The notes under the pieces were generated by a model that searched no databases, was not told the origin of the DNA, and was given only the letters and a program-made list of their open reading frames with translations. A stretch of 64,000 bases of DNA from assembly GCF_000411115.1 (NCBI RefSeq), contig NZ_KE150257.1, positions 115,174-179,173 on the forward strand. The letters run 5' to 3'. Positions 50,598-58,339 of the stretch are shown here, piece by piece. Numbering within the stretch: position 1 is the first letter of the stretch; each line of letters opens with the position of its first letter. The translations under genes were made by a program, and so were the position numbers. Origin of the DNA: Capnocytophaga granulosa ATCC 51502. GTDB lineage: Bacteria; Bacteroidota; Bacteroidia; Flavobacteriales; Flavobacteriaceae.

Positions 50598-51498
50598 AAA
50601 GGCCAAGACCCAATGGCAGGGTAAGTCCAAGGGAAGTGTATGGGGGTACAAGGTATTTGTGCTGCTCATCAAGCACTTAGGTGTCCGCTGGGCTTATGGG
50701 TTGCTTGTCTTTGTGGCTTTTTATTACTTCCTCTTCGAAAGGCGTTCCAACCGTGTGTTGCGTTACTATTTCCGCCAACGCTTGGGGTATTCGTGGGCAA
50801 AGACTTGGGTAAGCCTCTACCGCAATTACTTTGTCTTCGGACAGACGATAATAGACAAGGTAGCCGTCTCAGCTCAGCTACGTGATCAATTCACTTATGA
50901 TTTTGATGGGGTAGAACACCTACAAGAATTGCTTAAGGCACATAAGGGCGGGGTACTTATTTCCGCTCATATTGGTAACTTTGAGATGGCCGAACCATTC
51001 TTCAGGGAGATAGATGAGGATTGCCAGATACACACTGTTACGGTAGATCTGGAGCGTACCGCCATTAGGGACTATTTGCAGGAGATTTCTTCGGCTCCCC
51101 CGCCTAAGTACATTTATATCAAGGACGACCTCTCTCATATCTTTGAGATCAATGAAGCCTTGCAACACCATGGGATTATCTGCCTTACAGGCGATCGCTA
51201 TTTTGAGGGCAATAAGTATCTCACCGCTCCGCTCTTGGGGCAAATGGCGCGCTTTCCTGCGGGTCCTTTTCATATTGCCTCCCGCTTGGGCGTGCCCGTC
51301 ATCTTCGTCTATGTAATGAAGGAGCGCAACCTACACTATCACCTCTACGCTCGTGTCGCACAGACCGCTCACCGAGATGCTCAAGGCCTGCTAAGCGCCT
51401 TTACACAAAGCATGGAGCAGATGCTACAGCGATACCCCTTGCAGTGGTTTAACTACTTTGATTTTTGGGAAGAGTTAGAAACGAAAAATAAAAAATGA
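50587..51498 (+). CDS. LpxL/HtrB-family lipid acyltransferase
   Basis: 303 residues, one N-terminal membrane segment (about 30-50), catalytic HX4E motif in SAHIGNFEMAE (His at about residue 127) and GDRYFEGNKYLTAPLLGQMA-like substrate region. The family adds secondary acyl chains to lipid A or acylates related lipids from acyl-ACP. Coupled to a dedicated ACP gene by an 11-base overlap, which hints at an unusual acyl donor. Confidence 0.85.
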   Translation: MEDKKAKTQWQGKSKGSVWGYKVFVLLIKHLGVRWAYGLLVFVAFYYFLFERRSNRVLRYYFRQRLGYSWAKTWVSLYRNYFVFGQTIIDKVAVSAQLRDQFTYDFDGVEHLQELLKAHKGGVLISAHIGNFEMAEPFFREIDEDCQIHTVTVDLERTAIRDYLQEISSAPPPKYIYIKDDLSHIFEINEALQHHGIICLTGDRYFEGNKYLTAPLLGQMARFPAGPFHIASRLGVPVIFVYVMKERNLHYHLYARVAQTAHRDAQGLLSAFTQSMEQMLQRYPLQWFNYFDFWEELETKNKK

Positions 51499-51500
51499 AA

Positions 51501-51540
51501 AGCTTGTAGCGCGCCACATGAAAGGGACGAGCTACAAGCT
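51501..51540 (+). terminator. Hairpin after the LpxL-like gene
   Basis: AGCTTGTAGC (51501-51510) and GCTACAAGCT (51531-51540) are perfect 10-base arms around 20 bases. No U-run follows, so it may be an RNA-stability element. A smaller hairpin (ATACTTG/CAAGTAT) lies at about 51577-51594. Confidence 0.45.
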
Positions 51541-51615
51541 CTAATAATAGTTAGGCACGAGCTAAAGTTGCTGAATACTTGGAAGCAAGTATGTGACTCG
51601 CGCCAGCCTATGGGC

Positions 51616-51650
51616 TTTACCTTTTACCATTTACTTTTTACTTTTTACTT
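51616..51650. repeat. Heptamer array, 5 units (TTTACTT type)
   Basis: TTTACCT, TTTACCA, then TTTACTT three times. On the reverse strand it encodes the SKSKK tail and TAA stop of the gene at 51638. Confidence 0.75.
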
Positions 51651-51853
51651 TTACTAAGGTAGTATATTTGTACAAAGCAGATAAGGGCATTAGGAATAAT
51701 AACAGGCCATAGTTTAGGTTCGTACAGAAGGCCATAGATAACAAAGCATAAACAACCTATCAAGTTGATTAGGCGAATATGCTGTACCTTCTTCATAATA
51801 AAGCTCAGTACAATACATACCGAGGCAAAATAACCGATATATTCTATATACAT
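51638..51853 (-). CDS. Small membrane protein (YgjV-like)
   Basis: 71 residues with two or three hydrophobic helices: MYIEYIGYFASVCIVLSFIM, IRLINLIGCLCFVIYGLLYE and IIPNALICFVQIYYL. The pattern IGxxAS...NLIGxxxFxIYG resembles the short YgjV/PQ-loop-like membrane proteins. Transport or lipid-related function is unknown. The C-terminal SKSKK is made by a TTTACTT heptamer array and the start ATG abuts another array, so the gene is bracketed by repeats. Confidence 0.65.
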   Translation of the reverse strand: MYIEYIGYFASVCIVLSFIMKKVQHIRLINLIGCLCFVIYGLLYEPKLWPVIIPNALICFVQIYYLSKSKK

Positions 51854-51922
51854 TCGTTAGTTTTTAGTTGTTAGTCATTAGTCATTAGTCACTTGTCATT
51901 AGTCACTCGTCACTCGTCACTA
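51854..51922 (-). repeat. Heptamer array, ~10 units, from stop codon to next start
   Basis: Read on the reverse strand from 51922: TAGTGAC, GAGTGAC, GAGTGAC, TAATGAC, AAGTGAC, TAATGAC, TAATGAC, TAACAAC, TAAAAAC, TAACGA, ending at the ATG of the gene at 51853. The first TAG is the stop of the gene at 51920. Confidence 0.8.
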
Positions 51923-52981
51923 TTTAAGTTTTTTCACTTTTTTACCTTTTACTTTTTTTGGAACGGGGACATAGGCAGCCGCTTCGGGGTCAAGGCCACG
52001 ATGTACGCCCTTAGGGGTAATGTTTACCGCGAGGATTTTGCCATTTTCGTCAATGAGGAAGTTGGACGGTACATCTATGATGCCTAAGGATTGTAAAGTC
52101 TCGTCCTTGAACTTCTTAGGAGCAATAAGAGTAGTGAAGCGATAGCCTTCGCGATGGATATGATCAAGCCAAGTGTTGCGCTCATGATCTAGATAAACCG
52201 CATAGATGGTAAAGCCATGCGAGCTGTGGTATTTCTTGTAAAGCTCGGCAAACTGGCGGGTAACCTCCACACAAGCAATACAATCCGAGGCAGTAAAGAG
52301 CACCAAGGTGAGTTTCTTCTTAGCCGCCGAGAGCTTCTCACGCCCTTTTTCGGTATCAAACTCCATATCAGGCAGTTGGCTACCTATTTGAGTTCGGCTC
52401 ATGGCACTAAGCATCTGTTCTATTTTTTGGATATCTTCCTTGTCCTGCGTACGTTTGTCCAAAAGGTCATAGAGCCTTTGAGCATAGCGGTAGGGGAGTA
52501 TGCGGTCGGTCATCAGGTCGGACAAGAGGATACCAGCAAACTGGCTCTTAGGTTCGCGCTTGATGAGCTTCTCCAAGCGAGGAGTTAGCAGATCAGCCAG
52601 GTTGGAGAGCGAAGCATTCTTATGCCTGAAGATCAGAATATCCTTGACCTCATTGAGCGAGGGGCTACCGTTAAGCCCTTTAAGATACACCTGATGGCGG
52701 TTTTCTATGGCAATATCAGTAGAGAGATCGCCCGCTTCCAAGACAAAAAAGCCTGTATTCTTGAACTTAGGACTCACCGAAAGAGAGGCTTTGGTAGGAT
52801 AGGGCACTTGTCCTGAGAAATAAAACTCCTTGTTGGAGACCTCGGTACTATCCACCTTGTCGCCATACCACAAGTATATCTTACCCTCATAGGGGCTACT
52901 TACCCGACCAGTGAGTGTAAAGTTTTGGGAAAAACCTACGGCTGCCTGTAGCAAGCATAGATATGAAAAAATAGTTCTCAT
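51920..52981 (-). CDS. Thioredoxin-like protein with DUF4369-type N-terminal domain
   Basis: 353-residue exported protein. Signal peptide to about residue 18 (AVGFS), then a beta domain FTLTGRVSSPYEGKIYLWYG like DUF4369, a helical middle, and a thioredoxin/TlpA-like domain (about 215-335) with the redox pair CIAC in FTASDCIACVEVTRQFAELY and cis-Pro in GIIDVPSNFLIDENG. It may reduce or protect exported thiols. The Lys-rich tail KKVKGKKVKKLK leads into the heptamer array that supplies the stop. A reverse-strand TATTTTTG lies at 52999-53006. Confidence 0.85.
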   Translation of the reverse strand: MRTIFSYLCLLQAAVGFSQNFTLTGRVSSPYEGKIYLWYGDKVDSTEVSNKEFYFSGQVPYPTKASLSVSPKFKNTGFFVLEAGDLSTDIAIENRHQVYLKGLNGSPSLNEVKDILIFRHKNASLSNLADLLTPRLEKLIKREPKSQFAGILLSDLMTDRILPYRYAQRLYDLLDKRTQDKEDIQKIEQMLSAMSRTQIGSQLPDMEFDTEKGREKLSAAKKKLTLVLFTASDCIACVEVTRQFAELYKKYHSSHGFTIYAVYLDHERNTWLDHIHREGYRFTTLIAPKKFKDETLQSLGIIDVPSNFLIDENGKILAVNITPKGVHRGLDPEAAAYVPVPKKVKGKKVKKLK

Positions 52982-53219
52982 AAGGCATAAATATTGGGCA
53001 AAAATATAAATTTTTTTTCACTTTTCATACCATAAAGCGCAGAAAAAGCAGCCTTGCCGAGAATTTAAGAGAATTTCTTAAAGACGATTCTCCTCCTTGA
53101 CCCCTATTTTAACCCCTCAAAAAGATATTTTAAGAGAGTTAAAACATTGATATACAGCTAATTTGCGAAAAACCACGCTTTTTTTTTCAACATATGACTG
53201 CTAATCAAAAAAACTTTCT

Positions 53220-53227
53220 TACTTTTG
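53220..53227 (+). promoter_or_regulatory. -7 element TACTTTTG of acpP
   Basis: Twenty-eight bases before the acpP ATG. No clear TTG at the usual distance was seen. Confidence 0.6.
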
Positions 53228-53255
53228 CAACGAGTTAAATTAAAATTTTTAAGTT

Positions 53256-53492
53256 ATGTCAGACATTGCATCAAGAGTAAAAGCTATTATTGTGGATAAG
53301 CTCGGAGTAGATGAAACAGAAGTAGTACCAGAGGCTAGCTTCACCAATGATCTAGGAGCAGATTCCTTGGACACTGTAGAGTTGATCATGGAATTTGAAA
53401 AAGAATTTGACATTCAAATCCCTGATGATCAGGCTGAAAACATCTCAACAGTGGGACAAGCTATTAAGTACATAGAAGAAAACAAAAAATAG
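53256..53492 (+). CDS. acpP: Acyl carrier protein
   Basis: Housekeeping fatty-acid ACP of 78 residues with phosphopantetheine attachment at Ser37 in [10 protein letters not shown], the canonical motif. It carries growing acyl chains to FabF, encoded 92 bases downstream, and to lipid-assembly enzymes. Confidence 0.97.
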   Translation: MSDIASRVKAIIVDKLGVDETEVVPEASFTNDLGADSLDTVELIMEFEKEFDIQIPDDQAENISTVGQAIKYIEENKK

Positions 53493-53584
53493 CATATACT
53501 CACTTGAAATGCTCTACGGGGAGGAAAACTCCCCGTTTGGTATATTGTAGGTAATACCATTTTAATTTAAAACCTCTATTAATT

Positions 53585-54835
53585 ATGCAAACCAGACGTG
53601 TAGTTGTAACAGGATTAGGCGCCATCACTCCTATAGGAAACACCTTGGACGCCTATTGGGACGCACTCCTTCGTGGGGAGAGTGGAGCGAACCTCATTAC
53701 ACACTTTGACGCTTCCAAGTTCAAGACCCAATTCGCCTGTGAGGTAAAGGGCTTTGACCCCAACGAGTTTATAGACAAGAAAGAGGTACGCAAGATGGAC
53801 CGCTTTACCCAATTTGCCGTAGTGGCTTCCGATGAAGCAATTAAGGACGCTGGCCTTGATTTAGAACACGAGGACAAAGACCGCATCGGAGTTATATGGG
53901 GTGCTGGTATCGGGGGACTGATGACCTTCCAAGACGAGGTACTCGCCTTTGGTCGTGGCGATGGTACACCCCGCTTTAACCCTTTCTTTATCCCTAAGAT
54001 GATTGCCGACATTGCCCCTGGTATGATCTCCATTCGCTATGGCTTGCGCGGGCCTAACTTCACTACCGTATCGGCTTGTGCCTCTTCGGCCAATGCGCTG
54101 ATCGATGCGCTGAACTATATCCGCCTAGGCTATGCCGATGTAATGGTCACAGGAGGCTCCGAAGCGGCAGTCAACGAGGCTGGTATCGGAGGGTTCAATG
54201 CTTTGCATGCCCTTTCTACCCGTAACGATGACTACAAGCGTGCTTCTCGCCCTTACGATGTAACCCGCGATGGGTTCGTACTGGGAGAGGGGGCAGGGGC
54301 GCTCATCTTGGAAGAATACGAACACGCCAAGGCACGTGGTGCCAAAATATACTGTGAGCTAGCAGGAGGCGGTCTCTCTGCCGATGCCTATCACCTAACA
54401 GCTCCTCACCCAGAAGGACTAGGAGCAAAAGCAGTGATGAAGAACTGTTTGGCCGATGCTCATCTCGCCCCAGAGGACGTAGATGCCATCAACCTACATG
54501 GTACTTCCACTCCACTAGGCGATATAGCTGAGACGAAGGCCGTTAAGGAGGTCTTTGGCGAACATGCCTATAAGCTCAATCTTAACTCTACCAAGTCCAT
54601 GACTGGTCACCTACTCGGTGCCGCTGGAGCTATAGAGGCTATCGCTTCTGTACTGGCTATCACACACCAAGTAGTCCCCCCAACCATCAACTTTGAAAAC
54701 CCTGATGAGAACATTGACCAAAAACTTAACTTCACCTTTAACCAACCACAAAAACGCGAGGTAAAGGTTGCCATGAGTAATACCTTTGGTTTTGGAGGAC
54801 ATAATGCTTGTGTATTGTTCAAAAAATTGGATTAG
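53585..54835 (+). CDS. fabF: Beta-ketoacyl-ACP synthase II
   Basis: Elongates acyl-ACP by condensation with malonyl-ACP. 416 residues with catalytic Cys in TVSACASSANA (about residue 164), His in NLHGTSTPLGD (about 304) and His in TGHLLGAAG (about 341), plus the gate region SNTFGFGGHNACV. The rnc ATG follows the stop with no gap. Confidence 0.97.
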   Translation: MQTRRVVVTGLGAITPIGNTLDAYWDALLRGESGANLITHFDASKFKTQFACEVKGFDPNEFIDKKEVRKMDRFTQFAVVASDEAIKDAGLDLEHEDKDRIGVIWGAGIGGLMTFQDEVLAFGRGDGTPRFNPFFIPKMIADIAPGMISIRYGLRGPNFTTVSACASSANALIDALNYIRLGYADVMVTGGSEAAVNEAGIGGFNALHALSTRNDDYKRASRPYDVTRDGFVLGEGAGALILEEYEHAKARGAKIYCELAGGGLSADAYHLTAPHPEGLGAKAVMKNCLADAHLAPEDVDAINLHGTSTPLGDIAETKAVKEVFGEHAYKLNLNSTKSMTGHLLGAAGAIEAIASVLAITHQVVPPTINFENPDENIDQKLNFTFNQPQKREVKVAMSNTFGFGGHNACVLFKKLD

Positions 54836-55600
54836 ATGCTATTCTTAAAAAAAATAATATCCCGTTTTCAAAAAAAAGACGGGATATTTTTTGCTAAAAT
54901 GGAGAATCTCTTAGGCTTCCGCCCTAAGGAGATCCATTACTACCAGGAGGCTTTTACCCTTGGTACGGCTCGCTGTGAGGGGACTGCGCCCCATGTGAGC
55001 TACGAACGATTGGAGTTCCTTGGCGATGCCATACTCGGTGCGGTCATCGCTCACTTTGTCTTCCTACAAGCCCCCGACAAGAACGAAGGGGATCTGACCA
55101 AGATGCGTACCCGTATGGTAAGGCGAGAGAACCTCAACCAAATAGGCGAACAGCTACGCCTGAGGGACTACCTGCTGACGGACAAGAAGACCGTACTGCT
55201 TAGCGGCAACATCACGGGAAATCTATTGGAAGCCCTCGTAGGGGCAATTTACTTGGACTTGGGCTATGGCAAGGCCACCGAGTTTATCCATCGTATCCTG
55301 ATAGATAACAACTTAAGCATGAGAGACTTGGAGCATAAGGTCATTAGCTACAAGTCCCTAATGGTAGAGTGGGCACAGAAGTACCACAAGACCATCGCTT
55401 TCGTTTCCGAAGAAGACACCACCTATCAGGGCAACACCAAGCACTTCCAAGCCAAGGTGATGATCAACGAAAAAGTCTATGCCAAAGCGCATGATACCTC
55501 CAAGAAAAAAGCTGAAGAACGCGCTGCCAAGCGTGCTTTCTTCCGTGCGGGAGATCAGAAAAAGAAAAACAAAAAGAAAAATCCTATCAAACAACCCTAA
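54836..55600 (+). CDS. rnc: Ribonuclease III
   Basis: Cuts double-stranded RNA in rRNA and mRNA processing. 254 residues: RNase III domain with SYERLEFLGDAILGAVIA (signature, about residues 51-68) and the acidic GALVGAIYLDLG part, then a double-stranded RNA-binding domain (about 170-238) with FQAKVMINEKVYAKAHDTSK and ERAAKRAFF. The very basic tail (KKKNKKKNP) is unusual but common in flavobacteria. Directly follows fabF. Confidence 0.96.
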   Translation: MLFLKKIISRFQKKDGIFFAKMENLLGFRPKEIHYYQEAFTLGTARCEGTAPHVSYERLEFLGDAILGAVIAHFVFLQAPDKNEGDLTKMRTRMVRRENLNQIGEQLRLRDYLLTDKKTVLLSGNITGNLLEALVGAIYLDLGYGKATEFIHRILIDNNLSMRDLEHKVISYKSLMVEWAQKYHKTIAFVSEEDTTYQGNTKHFQAKVMINEKVYAKAHDTSKKKAEERAAKRAFFRAGDQKKKNKKKNPIKQP

Positions 55601-55615
55601 CCCAAAACGATACCT

Positions 55616-55906
55616 ATGCCACAGACCCAACCCCTACCCAATGAGGCATACGACGAAGACCTTCTCACAGAGTATGCCGACCTCTACCAAATCATGCTCT
55701 ACAACGACGATTACAATACCTTTGACTACGTCATAGAACTGCTCATGGAGGTATGTGATCACACTTACGAACAAGCAGAACAGTGTGCCGCCTTAGTGCA
55801 CTTCTCAGGCAAATGCCCCGTAAAAGAAGGTTCCTACGAAGACCTCCTGCCCCGCTGTAGCCGCCTCACTCGCGCAGGCCTTACCGCAGAAATACTACCG
55901 AGATAA
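55616..55906 (+). CDS. clpS: ATP-dependent Clp protease adaptor ClpS-like
   Basis: 96 residues. ClpS delivers N-degron substrates to ClpAP/ClpCP. The core YQIMLYNDDYNTFDYVIELL (about residues 24-43) matches the LYNDDxNTxxFV signature including the Asn-Asp pair that binds the N-terminal residue, followed by EQAEQCAALVHFSGKCPVKEG. It starts 15 bases after rnc. Confidence 0.92.
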   Translation: MPQTQPLPNEAYDEDLLTEYADLYQIMLYNDDYNTFDYVIELLMEVCDHTYEQAEQCAALVHFSGKCPVKEGSYEDLLPRCSRLTRAGLTAEILPR

Positions 55907-55951
55907 AAAGTATCAAGGATAAGGGTAGTACTATTCTAGTAGCTATAAAAA

Positions 55952-56530
55952 TTATCTCTTATTAAAGATATTCATTTTGTCTGGAATCACTTTTACAGAG
56001 GGGGCTTTTTTAGAAGTCTTTTTTACATCTTGTATGATCTCCTCTGTGCCATCTATGCTAAGCTTAACAACTCTATTGGACAAGAGGAATAAGGCACTAT
56101 CCAAATCTATGTTTTTTGAAATATAAAGTTTTTGAGGCTTTAGGTAGATAAAAACTTTTTTAAGTTTGGTAAAGAATTTCGCTACTTTTGCGGAAAAATC
56201 TTTATGATTCGTACAAGTATAAAAACGTCCACTTACATAGGCTCCTGAGGGATTTTTGAAAGCTGTAGAATATTCTAATATAGAACTATTATATTCATCC
56301 ACTACAAGGACTTTCCTTAAATCATGATAAGTAAGTTTCTTATAGGCAATATGTTCTTTACCATCTGCATCCGTTAGGCGGTAAAGTTTTTTATCTATGG
56401 TATCTTCAAACAGTTGTAGACTATTTTTCGGACAGGAAACCTCTATCATTTCTCCAAAATGTTCACGCAATATATCTACTATAATTTTTCTATCAGCATC
56501 TGTGGCATAAAAATTTAGTTGTCTGCTCAT
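55952..56530 (-). CDS. Hypothetical protein
   Basis: 192 residues, no signal peptide or membrane helix. N-terminus RQLNFYATDADRKIIVDILR suggests a small alpha/beta domain, with later strands YVSGRFYTCTNHKDFSAKVA. C-terminal tail is Lys rich. No family recognised. A reverse-strand TACCTTTG (complement of 56646-56653) could be its promoter, leaving a ~110-base leader. It marks the start of the more AT-rich accessory region. Confidence 0.6.
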   Translation of the reverse strand: MSRQLNFYATDADRKIIVDILREHFGEMIEVSCPKNSLQLFEDTIDKKLYRLTDADGKEHIAYKKLTYHDLRKVLVVDEYNSSILEYSTAFKNPSGAYVSGRFYTCTNHKDFSAKVAKFFTKLKKVFIYLKPQKLYISKNIDLDSALFLLSNRVVKLSIDGTEEIIQDVKKTSKKAPSVKVIPDKMNIFNKR

Positions 56531-56932
56531 GTTCTTTATCTTTAGCTCCTTATCAAGTATTTTTTTGAGTATAGTCCTATCTGTTTTAATTACAATTATT
56601 GTTTATTGGATATCTCATGCTTAGGAATACTCCTTTTTAAGTAACAAAGGTACATTATTTTCCTAAGTTATACAAACCTAACGAACAGATTCTTCACGGA
56701 GGAGATACTACCAAGATAAATCAAGAATGAATAATATAGACCGATGACTAATGATCAATATCTATAAGGATTAAGGAGGGGATATGACTGATTAAGAGTA
56801 ATAAGGTATTGTTGTACCTGCTCATATTCTCTTGTTCCCCAATGAGGTTGCCACTTGGATTCTAATTTGAATATATTGTAATATTATAGAAAAAATTATC
56901 AAAAAAGCACTTGCAAAAATAGAAAAAAGTTG
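56531..56932. other. Intergenic region with a possible gene remnant
   Basis: About 400 bases without an intact gene. On the reverse strand from about 56885 to 56755 a frame without ATG encodes NIFKLESKWQPHWGTREYEQ and on to LNPYRY, then TGA, which looks like the 3' end of a lost gene. TGATCATTAGTCATCGG follows that stop, a heptamer-like trace. Otherwise nothing is seen. Confidence 0.35.
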
Positions 56933-56940
56933 TATCTTTG
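56911..56940 (+). promoter_or_regulatory. Promoter of the DUF6884/GIY-YIG gene
   Basis: TTG at 56911-56913 and TATCTTTG at 56933-56940, 19 bases apart. It fixes the start of the gene at ATG 56967, as the GTG at 56940 belongs to the promoter. Confidence 0.8.
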
Positions 56941-56966
56941 TGAGGTCAAATTTTAATTTCTATAAC

Positions 56967-58052
56967 ATGAAGACGATTATACTTATATCATGTGCAGCCA
57001 AAAAAGCAAAAGAAAAATCGAAAGCTGAGGATCTATATATAAGTCCTTTGTTTAAAAAGAGTTTAGCCTATGCAAAGACTCTTACTACAACAGATAACAT
57101 CTATATTTTGTCAGCGAAACATCATCTACTTCCGCTTGACAAAGTGATTGCTCCTTATGATGTCTCTCTTAAGAAAGATATTACAAAAGAGGAAGATAGA
57201 GTTAAGTGGGGAGAAAAGGTAATAGAAGAATTGAAGAAAGTGGCTGATATAAAAAAAGATAAGTTTATTATTTTGGCGGGGAAGGATTATGTAAAACCTA
57301 TCAAAGATAGGTTAGTAAATGTTGAGCTTCCTTTTGATGGAGTGAGAGGAAATGGAGAAATGCTTCAGAGGCTTAATAAAGAGGAAGAAAAAATATGGAT
57401 AGCGGAGCAGGAGATATTGAGGCGTAAATTAGAAGATTTAAATAAAAAAGTCCAAGGGATAAATATAACAGGAGAAACTACAGAAACATCAGTGTATATT
57501 CTGCATGAACTATTTAATATCTTAAAGCGATTTACTTTTCCTTACAAAAAAAGAATAGGAAAAAAATGGATTGTTCCTCGTAATGGTATCTATATATTCT
57601 TTGAAAAAGGAGAAACTATTACAACTCCTGATGGGAGAGTACTTGATCGTATAGTAAGAGTGGGAACACATGAAAAAGATGATAATCTCTATAAACGTCT
57701 GAAACAACATTTTACGGGAAATATAACCTCAAGTATTTTTAGAAAAGATATAGGAAAAGCACTCTTTACCGACAATGAGGAGGAAATCAGCAAATATATG
57801 AGAGAGAATCTTTCTTTTGTTGTTTTTGAAGTAGAAACAGAGGAAGAACGACTTTGTTGGGAAGAGAGAATAGTTTTTACACTCTCTAAGGCTGTTATAT
57901 TAGGGCAGATATCACCCTCTGAAGATTGGTTAGGAAAATCCTCTCCCAAAGAAAAGATTAGGAAAAGTGGTCTTTGGCAGGTAGAGGGAATCTATATAGA
58001 GGAATTGGATAAAGCAGGTATCAGTAGATTGATGCAAATAGTTGGGAAGTAA
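56967..58052 (+). CDS. DUF6884 (YaaA-like) protein with C-terminal GIY-YIG-like domain
   Basis: 361 residues. The N-terminal ~130 residues match the DUF6884 pattern: MKTIILISCAAKKAKEKSKA, DLYISPLFKKSLAYA, YILSAKHHLLPLDKVIAPYD and IILAGKDY. A helical linker follows. The C-terminal part (about 195-345) has GIYIFFEKGE, RIVRVGTH, LYKRLKQHFTGN and SIFRKDIGKAL, the layout of GIY-YIG-type nucleases (GIY, VG, R, N). The pairing suggests DNA cleavage guided or licensed by the N-terminal domain, as in restriction or modification-dependent defence; this is inference. AT-richer than the housekeeping genes and next to a candidate defence operon. Confidence 0.7.
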   Translation: MKTIILISCAAKKAKEKSKAEDLYISPLFKKSLAYAKTLTTTDNIYILSAKHHLLPLDKVIAPYDVSLKKDITKEEDRVKWGEKVIEELKKVADIKKDKFIILAGKDYVKPIKDRLVNVELPFDGVRGNGEMLQRLNKEEEKIWIAEQEILRRKLEDLNKKVQGINITGETTETSVYILHELFNILKRFTFPYKKRIGKKWIVPRNGIYIFFEKGETITTPDGRVLDRIVRVGTHEKDDNLYKRLKQHFTGNITSSIFRKDIGKALFTDNEEEISKYMRENLSFVVFEVETEEERLCWEERIVFTLSKAVILGQISPSEDWLGKSSPKEKIRKSGLWQVEGIYIEELDKAGISRLMQIVGK

Positions 58053-58114
58053 GATGTAATGGACAAAAATGAGGCTGTTTCTTTGTGCTGCTATTGGATA
58101 ATAAAAAACTGTTT

Positions 58115-58194
58115 TACCTTTGCCTTATCTATGATTATCTTTGATAGGTTGCTCTCCAGTAGATCCTATTTCCATTTATATAGATGAGGCAAAG
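58115..58194 (+). promoter_or_regulatory. Inverted repeat with two -7 elements before the MBL/protease operon
   Basis: CTTTGCCTTATCTAT (58118-58132) and ATAGATGAGGCAAAG (58180-58194) pair over 15 bases with one G-U. TACCTTTG (58115-58122) overlaps the left arm and TATCTTTG (58136-58143) lies between the arms. This is either a leader hairpin or arms of an invertible promoter segment. Confidence 0.5.
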
Positions 58195-58339
58195 ATAAAA
58201 TATATTTTTGGCATAGACAAATACTAATCTAAAAAACAGTATTAATTTTCTCTATTAGGAACAACCATCTCTAAAAAGCCTTATTTTTCTATGTCCAAAT
58301 AGGTGCAAGGTTTGATTATAAACTCAAAAATGAATATCA

